Notes under the pieces: generated by a model
The model's input: only the letters and a program-made list of their open reading frames with translations
What the model was told of the DNA's origin: nothing
Database searches by the model: none
Shown: in pieces, positions 56,214 to 63,300 of the stretch
Layout: every line of letters starts with the position of its first letter
Numbering within the stretch: position 1 is the first letter of the stretch
From: Ruminococcus sp.
Lineage (GTDB): Bacteria > Bacillota > Clostridia > Oscillospirales > Acutalibacteraceae
Assembly: GCA_017411385.1 (NCBI GenBank)
Contig: JAFQQF010000006.1
Coordinates: 114,161-178,160 of the forward strand
DNA length: 64,000 nucleotides
Direction of reading: 5' to 3'
Translations under genes and position numbers: made by a program

Positions 56214-57272
56214 TTATTCTATAGTATAGCTGTATGAGCTTTCAAAATTTCTGTGGAAGTAAAAGTCCAGAGCTTTTTTATCAAGGTTATATACAATGCT
56301 CCATTGAGTTTCGCTAGCATAAGAAACAGCTTCAAGACAGTCTTTCATATCCATAACGTCAGAAACGTTAGATTTAGCGTTTAGGAGTTTTTCAAATCTC
56401 TTGTGAGATTCCTCATTCCCAATACCCTGCTTGCTACCCTCGGACAGATAGTGATTTGTAACTGCCGGAGTGTCTGTCACAGTCATAACATTATCAATAT
56501 ACTCAACTACTACAGATTTACCGCTTGCATCACTAATAGCAAGATGATGAGATGTGCCGATTGAAGAGTGCATGTCGTATTCTGAGAGCAAATTAACCGC
56601 CTCCTCAACTGTGGAAGCTTTGTCAAGCAGAAGTCTTATAGCACTTGTTGTAGTAAGGTCGGGCTTCTCCGTCTGCTGATTTGTTGTGTAGTTATCTCCT
56701 GCAAGCAAATCAGCAACACAAAGCCCCATTTCGTTTATGCCATCAAGGGGTACATATACTCCGGCAATAGACATATATTTGTTACCGAAGCTTTCGGGAG
56801 TGAATCCCTCACCAAAGCCTAAAAAATCAAGCCATGTTGTAGAGTATGATTCATAACCGTCAGAGGGTTTGGTGTGAATAATCATAACGGCACCCGTAGA
56901 ACCGTTTGACCAATCGAAGTTTCTGCCCATTATTGTACCCTCTGCTGTGTTAGTGGTAAGTGTACTGCAACCAAAATCAAGGGATACGTCTTCGGGTTCA
57001 TTTTTCCAAAATCCGCCGGACATAAACGATATAAGATAAGCAGCCATTTCGCTTTCTGAGGAAGCACCGCCGTTTTGAAGGAACTCTTCAAAACCGTAGT
57101 TACCTTCATATTCCATATAGTAAAGGTTGTGTTCGAGCTTTTTCACACTTCCTGCAGCTGAAATCTTATCTGCAAACATCGCATATCCGAAAATTCCTGT
57201 TGTTATAGTAGCACTCAGGATTATTGCAACTATAATGATAATTACTGTTTTGATTTTGCTTTTCTTTTTCAT
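56214..57272 (-). CDS. Membrane-anchored linear amide hydrolase (C45/choloylglycine hydrolase-like)
   Basis: 352 residues. One N-terminal membrane anchor (VIIIIVAIILSATITTGIFGY), then an Ntn-hydrolase domain facing outside. DFGCSTLTTNTAEGTIMGRNFDW places the likely nucleophile at Cys102 after a Gly, as in acyl-CoA:6-APA acyltransferase (C45) enzymes that self-cleave at Gly-Cys; GINEMGLCVADL and NHYLS are also typical. Substrates of relatives are acyl amides, penicillins or bile salts; here unknown. AAGGTGA precedes the ATG. Confidence 0.83.
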   Translation of the reverse strand: MKKKSKIKTVIIIIVAIILSATITTGIFGYAMFADKISAAGSVKKLEHNLYYMEYEGNYGFEEFLQNGGASSESEMAAYLISFMSGGFWKNEPEDVSLDFGCSTLTTNTAEGTIMGRNFDWSNGSTGAVMIIHTKPSDGYESYSTTWLDFLGFGEGFTPESFGNKYMSIAGVYVPLDGINEMGLCVADLLAGDNYTTNQQTEKPDLTTTSAIRLLLDKASTVEEAVNLLSEYDMHSSIGTSHHLAISDASGKSVVVEYIDNVMTVTDTPAVTNHYLSEGSKQGIGNEESHKRFEKLLNAKSNVSDVMDMKDCLEAVSYASETQWSIVYNLDKKALDFYFHRNFESSYSYTIE

Positions 57273-57316
57273 AAAATCACCTTCAAGTTTTGTTTTGTTC
57301 TTTCGGAACTGTCTGT

Positions 57317-57364
57317 ATTATACGAAACCACACACCGTTTGTCATAAAGAAAACAGTGTGTGGT
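57317..57364 (-). promoter_or_regulatory. Promoter and overlapping palindrome for the Ntn hydrolase gene
   Basis: Minus strand ATGACA (57340-57345), 17 bases, TATAAT (57317-57322). A 9-bp inverted repeat, ACCACACAC at 57327-57335 and GTGTGTGGT at 57356-57364, brackets the -35 box with 20 bases between arms; it is a good operator candidate. Confidence 0.75.
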
Positions 57365-57436
57365 CAAAAATCCAAGTCAAGATGCAAAATATCAAGGGTG
57401 AAATTATATATTCGATTAAATAATCCTCTGTAAAAA

Positions 57437-57494
57437 GCCTCCCTTGCCTAAAGTGAGGTGGCAAAATCTTTGGCTTTGACGGAGGAATTGTAAA
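57437..57494 (+). repeat. Dispersed intergenic repeat, copy 2
   Basis: GCCTCCCTTGCCTAAAGTGAGG to GGAGGAATTGTAAA, a close relative of the repeat at 23867-23926; the inner part between the conserved ends differs. Confidence 0.75.
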
Positions 57495-57769
57495 TCGTTT
57501 TGTAGCGGATGATGTCCTTTATATATATAACGCCCTTTCGATTCCCATCTTGAGGCGCCCTCTCAGAGGGAGCTGTCACCGAAGATGACTGAGGAAGTAC
57601 AAAAATGGAGCGGATGATGTGCCAAAGATAGAGAAGGTCACATCTTCTCGTCAGATGGGGTGTGTAAAGGCTTTAAAACAACATCATCGCGACGGGCTAA
57701 AAACAGTCCGCAGGACTGTTTTCTTAACGCCCTTTCGATTCCCATCATCTTATTCACTCCATAAAAAAA
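57495..57769. repeat. Patchwork of short direct repeats and hairpins
   Basis: No convincing gene. TAACGCCCTTTCGATTCCCATC occurs exactly at 57528-57549 and 57725-57746. AGCGGATGATGT occurs at 57504-57515 and 57609-57620. AAAACAGTCC pairs with GGACTGTTTT at 57700-57722. GAGGGAGCTGTCACCGAAG near 57566 is of the kind repeated in clostridial intergenic DNA. A 36-codon frame on the minus strand (57743 down to 57633) lies in the repeats and is probably not a gene. Confidence 0.65.
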
Positions 57770-57842
57770 CAGCACTCGTATAGGCTACTTCTCATAAGGA
57801 TGTTTTGAATACCCTATGAAATCAGCCGATTGACGAGTGCTA
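57770..57842. repeat. Large imperfect palindrome, possible structured RNA
   Basis: AGCACTCGT at the left end pairs with ACGAGTGCT at the right end; inside, GGCT pairs with AGCC and CTCATAAGG with CCCTATGA. On the minus strand the outer arm is followed by seven U, so it could terminate or be the 3' end of a small RNA read leftward. Confidence 0.55.
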
Positions 57843-57849
57843 AGAAGAT

Positions 57850-57921
57850 GACAGTATAGCAATATGCCATGCTGTCTTTTCTTTTATCATCCCACCGATT
57901 TTTCATCGGTGGGATTTTTTC
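57850..57921 (+). terminator. Two tandem terminators before the envelope locus
   Basis: First: GACAGTAT/ATGCTGTC with inner GCA/TGC pairs (57850-57876) and TTTTCTTTT. Second: ATCCCACCGAT, five-base loop, ATCGGTGGGAT (57889-57915), then TTTTT. They isolate the right-hand locus from read-through, or end a small RNA from the repeat patch. Confidence 0.8.
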
Positions 57922-57933
57922 ATTTTAATAAAA

Positions 57934-57978
57934 CTGAAACATTTCAAAAACATCGCAAAAACATTGACAAGATATAAT
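57934..57978 (+). promoter_or_regulatory. Phased-repeat promoter, copy 1
   Basis: Three 11-bp units CTGAAACATTT, CAAAAACATCG, CAAAAACATTG (57934-57966), then TATAAT at 57973-57978. The array start is 39 bases before the -10 box, as in copies 2 and 3. Lies about 70 bases upstream of copy 2, giving two tandem promoters for the first small gene. Confidence 0.7.
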
Positions 57979-58041
57979 CTGCTTGTACGGTGAAGAAAGC
58001 GGCAAAAACACTTTCGAAAGAAATTTTTGAAATTAACAAAA

Positions 58042-58086
58042 CTCAAACATTTCTCAAAAATTTCGCAAACAACCGTAAGATATAAT
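58042..58086 (+). promoter_or_regulatory. Phased-repeat promoter, copy 2
   Basis: CTCAAACATTT, CTCAAAAATTT, CGCAAACAACC at 58042-58074 and TATAAT at 58081-58086. No -35 box resembling TTGACA, so an activator bound to the 11-bp repeats on one face of the helix probably recruits polymerase. Confidence 0.75.
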
Positions 58087-58120
58087 GAACTCACAAAATC
58101 AAGAAAAGGAGATTATTACA

Positions 58121-58519
58121 ATGAACAATAAGCAGATGGAAATGATGGCAAGAGAACACGATATGTCCGCTATTGATGCGGAAGTTGCAGAAAAAGTTGT
58201 TCAGGCGGCAGCTAATGGTGCAAAAAGCACCTATCAAAAAATCGAAGATGCTGTGGTTGGTGGTTATAAGAAAATCGAGGATAAGTTTACAGAAACATTT
58301 TTGAATGAGGATGGAACTATGAAGACCGGTAAAATTGGAGATGCGGTAGTCGAGGGCTACAAGAAAATTGAGGATGGCGTTGTAGAAGGTTATAAGAAGA
58401 TTGAAACCAGTGCCGTAGAAGGCTTCAACAAAGTTAACGATAAGATTATTGAAAAGGTATTTTCTAAGGATGGCGAGACCGTGGAGGAAACCAAGAAGAG
58501 ACTTTCCGGTGACAAATAA
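58121..58519 (+). CDS. Unrecognised protein with 11-residue amphipathic repeats
   Basis: 132 residues, no signal or membrane segment, strongly charged. Five 11-residue units: 37-47, 48-58, 79-89, 90-100 and 101-111, built on GYKKIEDxVVE. Such hendecad helices (as in synuclein, apolipoproteins and LEA proteins) often lie flat on membranes; that is inference. Open frame starts at 58085, but that ATG overlaps the -10 box; AAAAGGAG before the ATG at 58121 fixes the start. First gene of the right-end locus. Confidence 0.8.
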   Translation: MNNKQMEMMAREHDMSAIDAEVAEKVVQAAANGAKSTYQKIEDAVVGGYKKIEDKFTETFLNEDGTMKTGKIGDAVVEGYKKIEDGVVEGYKKIETSAVEGFNKVNDKIIEKVFSKDGETVEETKKRLSGDK

Positions 58520-58544
58520 TTCTGTAGCCAAGAAGAGGACGCAA

Positions 58545-58943
58545 ATGAATCAGGATACAACATTTATTTATAATTACTCGGCAAAAGAAAATAAAGAGAT
58601 TCAAGATATCAGAAGCAAATACCTTCCCCGTGAGGAAAGCAAGCTGGAAGAACTGAAGCGGTTGGATTACACTGTTCAAAACTCCGGAATGATCGAATCT
58701 CTATGTGCAGGTATCGGCGGTGTCTTAATATTTGGGCTTGGACTTTGCCTTGCAATGCAGGTGATCGGAAGTGGCGCGCTGACGACGGCACTCGGTGTTC
58801 TTCTTGGAATCATTGGTATGGTGAGTATGATCGTCGCCTATCCGATATACCGTAAGGTGTTTGGTAAAACCAAAGAAAAGCTTGCGCCGAGAATTCTCGA
58901 ACTTACAGCCGAACTTACCAGTGGAAAAAATTCTGCACTTTAA
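58545..58943 (+). CDS. Small membrane protein, paralogue 1
   Basis: 132 residues. Cytoplasmic start with KLEELKRLDYTV, two membrane segments (SLCAGIGGVLIFGLGLCLAM and LTTALGVLLGIIGMVSMIVA) and a charged tail (YPIYRKVFGKTKEKLAPRI). No family known to me. Paralogue of the gene at 59026. The ATG at 58545 follows GAGGAC; upstream codons in frame overlap the first gene. First gene in the window where GATC sites become common. Confidence 0.8.
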   Translation: MNQDTTFIYNYSAKENKEIQDIRSKYLPREESKLEELKRLDYTVQNSGMIESLCAGIGGVLIFGLGLCLAMQVIGSGALTTALGVLLGIIGMVSMIVAYPIYRKVFGKTKEKLAPRILELTAELTSGKNSAL

Positions 58944-58948
58944 CAAAA

Positions 58949-58993
58949 CTCAAACATTTCTCAAAACTTTCAAAAACAATAGTAAGCTATAAT
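58949..58993 (+). promoter_or_regulatory. Phased-repeat promoter, copy 3
   Basis: CTCAAACATTT, CTCAAAACTTT, CAAAAACAATA at 58949-58981 and TATAAT at 58988-58993; array to -10 distance again 39 bases. Its downstream leader also resembles that of copy 2 (AATTCATAAAATTAAGAAAG against AACTCACAAAATCAAGAAAA). Confidence 0.75.
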
Positions 58994-59025
58994 TAATTCA
59001 TAAAATTAAGAAAGAGGTTATCGTT

Positions 59026-59391
59026 ATGAATAAAAATGATCAGTATTTTCTCGTACAAAAGATCCGTACACAGTACACCGAAAAGGAACATACCGGCCTG
59101 GATGAACTGAAAGAACTGGATACAAAGGTTAAGCGCCCGGCTAATGTGTTCGCCTATATCTTCGGCAGCATATCCGCTATTATTATGGGCGCAGGCATGA
59201 GCCTTGTTATGACCGATATTGCAGAAACTGTGGGCATTCAGAATCCGATGCTTTACGGTATAGTAATCGGAATTATTGGTATGTTTATGGCAATCGTAAA
59301 CTATCCCATCTATAAAGGCATTCTCGGCTCTCGCCGTAAGAAGTATGCTGATAAAATCATCGCTCTCAGCGATAAGATCATGAACAAGTAA
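59026..59391 (+). CDS. Small membrane protein, paralogue 2
   Basis: 121 residues with the same layout as the 58545 gene: GLDELKELDTKVKRP, two membrane segments (VFAYIFGSISAIIMGAGMSL and LYGIVIGIIGMFMAIVNYPI) and a basic tail (GSRRKKYADKIIALSDKI). Shared positions include ELK-LD, GIIGM and YPIYK. It has its own phased-repeat promoter. AAGAGG lies ahead of the ATG. Function unknown. Confidence 0.8.
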   Translation: MNKNDQYFLVQKIRTQYTEKEHTGLDELKELDTKVKRPANVFAYIFGSISAIIMGAGMSLVMTDIAETVGIQNPMLYGIVIGIIGMFMAIVNYPIYKGILGSRRKKYADKIIALSDKIMNK

Positions 59392-59417
59392 TAACATCTG
59401 AAAAGGAGTAAATGAAA

Positions 59418-59906
59418 ATGGAAAACAGAACCAAGACTCAGCAGGAAATCGAACAGGAGATGCTCGAACTGAATGATCAGTTTGCTGCATTCCTTCACAC
59501 CAAGGGCATTGCCGCAAAGTTTAAACTGGCATTCAATAACATGGGCGAGTCTGCAAGAAAGCAGCACGCTGCTGACGTTGCCGAATTTGAAGCAGTAAAG
59601 GCTCAGTCTGCAGAAGACAACAAGGAGTTCGCAGAATTCCTTCGTACTAAGGGTATTAAAGCAAAATACAAGTTGGTTGTTGAGAATATTAAGAAGGGCG
59701 CAAAGGCTGCACCTGCCAACACCGCCGCACAGATTGCAAAGGTTCAGGCCGAAACACAGGCAGCTGTTGCCCGTGCAAACGCTATGGGTAACCCCGCGCC
59801 CGTAGTAACCGAGGTAAGTGCTGCTACCCTTGAGAATGAATTTAATGCCTTCCTGAAGTCCAAGGGACTGGACGGTAAGTATACTGTTTCTGTAACAGAA
59901 GAATAA
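59418..59906 (+). CDS. Unrecognised protein with a triplicated FxxFLxTKGI motif
   Basis: 162 residues, soluble. Three copies of a 16-residue motif: FAAFLHTKGIAAKFKL at 22-37, FAEFLRTKGIKAKYKL at 71-86 and FNAFLKSKGLDGKYTV at 142-157, joined by charged or Ala-rich helices. It may be three small helical modules. A possible ATG two codons earlier is only three bases from AAGGAG, so the second ATG is preferred. Follows the paralogue gene by 26 bases and ends at a terminator. Confidence 0.8.
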   Translation: MENRTKTQQEIEQEMLELNDQFAAFLHTKGIAAKFKLAFNNMGESARKQHAADVAEFEAVKAQSAEDNKEFAEFLRTKGIKAKYKLVVENIKKGAKAAPANTAAQIAKVQAETQAAVARANAMGNPAPVVTEVSAATLENEFNAFLKSKGLDGKYTVSVTEE

Positions 59907-59913
59907 GACCGGT

Positions 59914-59945
59914 AAGCGAAACGGCTTTTGGCCGTCTCGCTTTTC
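59914..59945 (+). terminator. Terminator before cls
   Basis: AAGCGA, A, ACGGC, loop TTTTG, GCCGT, C, TCGCTT, then TTC. One mismatch in an eleven-pair stem; the tail is short, so partial read-through into cls is possible. Confidence 0.75.
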
Positions 59946-59966
59946 GGCGTTTTATGAGGTGGTTTA

Positions 59967-61529
59967 ATGAAGCGAAAATACAGCTATTTTGACGGCAAAA
60001 AACAGACTGAACGGGAGTATTCTTATATTCCTTTCCGTTACATAGCGGCTGTTCTTATTACTCTTTTTGAAGTCCTTGCAGTAATTGGAATCGTAATTGC
60101 TTGCTGTTATTATGTTCCGTATTTTTATTTGACGGCTTGGGCAACGGAAATATTCTGCGTGATCCGCATTATAGCCTCTGATGATAACCCCGATTATAAA
60201 GTGCCGTGGCTTCTGTTTGTGCTGATAATTCCGATTGCAGGCTTTATGCTATATTTTATGTTTTATTCCAGAACTTTACAGAAACGGTTTATCAAGCGTT
60301 TGGACACATTAAAAAGCCACAGCTACAAGTACGATGACAGTGCCCTAATTGCAAAGCTGCAGGATGAAAATCCGATTGTCGCATCGCAGGCAAAGATGCT
60401 TTGCAGTATTGGAGAAGCGCATTTGTTTACCGATACCAAACAGGAATATTTTCCCCTTGGTGAAGATATGCACCGCCGCTTACTTGAAGATTTGGAAACC
60501 GCTGAAAAGTTCATCTATATGGAATACTTCATCATTGAGGAAGGCAAGTTTTGGAACTCGATACTGGAGATTCTGAAAAGAAAAGCCGCCGAAGGTGTTG
60601 AAGTCAAAGTCTTATATGACGATATCGGCTGTATGATGACACTCCCCGGCGATTACCACAAAACACTGAAATCATACGGTATTGATGCAACTCCCTTTTC
60701 ACGACTCAAAGGCAATGCAGACAGCGAGTTCAATAACCGCAGCCACCGTAAAATCACAGTTATAGACGGAAAAGTGGGATATACCGGCGGCGTTAATATT
60801 GCTGACGAATATATTAATGAGATTGTGAAATACGGTCATTGGAAGGATACTGCCCTCCGTTTGGAAGGCGAAGCGGTACGGGAACTGACAAAACTGTTCC
60901 TTGTGGATTTCGGTATCAACGTGAGAAAAATGCCGGATATCCGTGATGACCTGTATCCCAAAAATGAGGTGAAAGAACACGGATATGTCATTCCCTTCGG
61001 CGATGGTCCGCATCCGCTTTATAATCGCAGAGTTGGTAAAAGCGTAATTCAGAATATGCTCAGCGGTGCTACTCGGTATATGTGGATGACCACACCGTAT
61101 CTTATCATCGACAACGATCTGTGCCAGAGCATAGAAAATGCCGCTTTGCGTGGCGTGGATGTTCGCATTATTGTCCCACATATTCCCGACAAAAAGCTTG
61201 TCTTTGGTATGACACAAAGCTTTTACCACAGACTGATGGCGGCGGGAGTGCGAATTTATGAATACGAACCCGGCTTTGTTCACGCCAAGAGTTATCTCGC
61301 AGATGATAATCAAGCGATGATCGGCACCATCAATCTGGATTACCGCAGTCTTGTTCATCACTTTGAAAACGGTGTGTGGATGTATGATTGCGAGTCCATC
61401 AAGGACTTGAAAACCGATATGGAGGAAACCTTAAGCAAAAGCATCGAGGTTACTCCCGAAATGCTAAAAACAAATCTACTGCAGCGGTTCATCCGTGCGG
61501 TAGTCAGAATATTTGCACCAATGCTGTAA
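59967..61529 (+). CDS. cls: Cardiolipin synthase (phospholipase D family)
   Basis: 520 residues. Two N-terminal membrane segments (about 25-50 and 55-90), then two PLD domains with HKD motifs: SHRKITVIDGKVGYTGG and FVHAKSYLADDNQAMIGTIN. Joins phosphatidylglycerol molecules to cardiolipin. GAGGTGG precedes the ATG. Cardiolipin often rises in daptomycin or antimicrobial-peptide tolerance, which fits the ABC transporter genes that follow, though that link is inferred. Confidence 0.92.
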   Translation: MKRKYSYFDGKKQTEREYSYIPFRYIAAVLITLFEVLAVIGIVIACCYYVPYFYLTAWATEIFCVIRIIASDDNPDYKVPWLLFVLIIPIAGFMLYFMFYSRTLQKRFIKRLDTLKSHSYKYDDSALIAKLQDENPIVASQAKMLCSIGEAHLFTDTKQEYFPLGEDMHRRLLEDLETAEKFIYMEYFIIEEGKFWNSILEILKRKAAEGVEVKVLYDDIGCMMTLPGDYHKTLKSYGIDATPFSRLKGNADSEFNNRSHRKITVIDGKVGYTGGVNIADEYINEIVKYGHWKDTALRLEGEAVRELTKLFLVDFGINVRKMPDIRDDLYPKNEVKEHGYVIPFGDGPHPLYNRRVGKSVIQNMLSGATRYMWMTTPYLIIDNDLCQSIENAALRGVDVRIIVPHIPDKKLVFGMTQSFYHRLMAAGVRIYEYEPGFVHAKSYLADDNQAMIGTINLDYRSLVHHFENGVWMYDCESIKDLKTDMEETLSKSIEVTPEMLKTNLLQRFIRAVVRIFAPML

Positions 61530-61544
61530 AAAAGGAGAAATATT

Positions 61545-62447
61545 ATGAACGCTATAGAAATTAAAAATCTTTCTAAAAGCTTTCGCACCATGTATGCGGT
61601 GGATCATCTGAATATGACCGTTCCCGTAGGCGCCATTTACGGTTTCATCGGCGAGAACGGTTCAGGTAAATCCACAACTATGAAGCTAATTTGCGGACAC
61701 CTGGTTCCCGACTACGGTGATATTAAGTTGTTCGGCAAGGATTATACCGATCCCGGTGTCCGTGTAAGAGTGGGCGCACTTATTGAAAATGCCGGATGCT
61801 TCCCCGGGTCGAGTGTATATCAGAACCTGAAGATGCAGTGCATCAATCTCGGTATCGAAAACGCTGACGAGGAAATCCATCGTGTCCTTGAAATTGTTCG
61901 TATGGAGGACAATGCAAACATTAAGTTTAAGAGTTGTTCTCTCGGTATGAAGCAGAGAATCGGTATCGCAATGGCGCTCCTTGGCGATCCTGCGCTTCTC
62001 ATTCTGGACGAGCCTATCAACGGACTTGATACAGACGGTATGAGAATTATGCGAGAAATACTTGTGGATATCACGCAGAAGTACGGTTGCACCGTTCTCA
62101 TCTCTTCCCATATTCTCGGTGAACTTGAAAAGATTGCAACACACTACGGCATTATCCGTCAGGGCAAGATGATTATGGAGCTTTCCGCAGAAGAAATGGA
62201 TTCAAGGGCTCAGGTGTTCGTATCACTTAAAACAAAGGATATGAACGGTGCTAAGGCACTTTTGGAATCAAAGTTTGCGGATGTTCGCATTGAAGATGAT
62301 TATATTCGTGTTTATGACGTGGACGATACAGCGGCTATTGTTGATTACATGATGAAAAACGGTCACGTTGTCAGCGAACTGAAAAAGAACAAGATTGGTC
62401 TCGAAGAATACTACATCGAACTGATGTCAGCAAAGGAGGAGAAGTAA
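61545..62447 (+). CDS. BcrA-type ABC transporter ATPase 1
   Basis: 300 residues. Walker A GENGSGKSTTMKLI, signature SLGMKQRIGIAMALLGD and Walker B LLILDEPINGLD (Ile where Thr is usual), with the C-terminal regulatory extension of bacitracin/lantibiotic transporters. It pairs with the permease starting one base after its stop. AAGGAGAAA precedes the ATG. Confidence 0.92.
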   Translation: MNAIEIKNLSKSFRTMYAVDHLNMTVPVGAIYGFIGENGSGKSTTMKLICGHLVPDYGDIKLFGKDYTDPGVRVRVGALIENAGCFPGSSVYQNLKMQCINLGIENADEEIHRVLEIVRMEDNANIKFKSCSLGMKQRIGIAMALLGDPALLILDEPINGLDTDGMRIMREILVDITQKYGCTVLISSHILGELEKIATHYGIIRQGKMIMELSAEEMDSRAQVFVSLKTKDMNGAKALLESKFADVRIEDDYIRVYDVDDTAAIVDYMMKNGHVVSELKKNKIGLEEYYIELMSAKEEK

Positions 62448-62448
62448 C

Positions 62449-63285
62449 ATGACAAGAGAACTTAAATTTCGCAACCCGAGCTTTTCGGAGAGAATTAAAG
62501 GTATGCTTGGAGTGGACTTTTACCGCCTTTTCCATACCCCTATGTTTTATATTTTCTTATGCATTGCCGCTATCATTCCTGCAATGGTTTCAGCGATGAC
62601 CATGATGCCAGACCAAAACGGCAATACGATGGAACCTCTCTATTCCAATGTGTGGCAGATCATTGCCGCAACCAAGTCGCTTTACGTAATCGAAACCATT
62701 GCCGATTATGCTAATATGAATATGGTGTTTATTTTCGGCGGTATTATGGTGTCAATTTTTATTGGTCACGACTATAAATCCGGCTATGTAAAGCAGCTCT
62801 TCACAACCCACGCAAAAAAGCAGGACTATATGATCTCCAAGAGTCTTGTATGCGCTTTTGCAATGGCGTGTATGTGCATTACTTATTTCATTGGTGGTAC
62901 AGTGGGCGGTTTGCTTGTAGGATACGAAACAACTGTCAATGTGGGCTCATTACTTATTGCTATTCTCGGAAAGATTATTATGTCACTCGGCTGGGCAAGC
63001 CTTTACACCTTCCTCAACGTGATCTTCAGAAGATATTTCGGTATTTCCGTGGCATCATCCTTCTTCTTTGGTACGGGTATACTGATTATCGGAGCTGCAG
63101 CAATCGTTGAAAACCTTAAGATTCCTACGGCATTTCTCAACATTTTCCTCTACGGAGCATCGGTAAATGCAAACCTTTCAAGCGGTATCGGCTCTTTGCT
63201 TATCTGCATTGTAGTGTCGGTTGCTTGGGCGGTAATCTATAACGTAGCAGGCACACGACTTCTAAATAAGTGTGATGTGTATTAA
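62449..63285 (+). CDS. ABC-2 type permease of the BcrB/LanFEG kind
   Basis: 278 residues, six membrane segments. The N-terminus has the FYRLFHTPMFYIFL entry helix and the FIGHDYKSGYVKQLF coupling loop common in antimicrobial-peptide and lantibiotic-immunity permeases. The ATPase genes flank it on both sides; a second permease may lie beyond the edge. Confidence 0.88.
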   Translation: MTRELKFRNPSFSERIKGMLGVDFYRLFHTPMFYIFLCIAAIIPAMVSAMTMMPDQNGNTMEPLYSNVWQIIAATKSLYVIETIADYANMNMVFIFGGIMVSIFIGHDYKSGYVKQLFTTHAKKQDYMISKSLVCAFAMACMCITYFIGGTVGGLLVGYETTVNVGSLLIAILGKIIMSLGWASLYTFLNVIFRRYFGISVASSFFFGTGILIIGAAAIVENLKIPTAFLNIFLYGASVNANLSSGIGSLLICIVVSVAWAVIYNVAGTRLLNKCDVY

Positions 63286-63300
63286 GGAGGTCGAAACAAT

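Noticed and set aside
57633-57743. Short minus-strand frame starting MMGIERALRKQSCGLF
   Set aside because: Made of repeat DNA that recurs in part at 57528; no evidence of a product, although an AAGA/GGAG-like stretch precedes it.
57528-57746. tRNA-like TTCGATTCC sequence in the 22-bp repeat
   Set aside because: No acceptor, D or anticodon arms could be built around it, and there is no matching stem for the T-loop.
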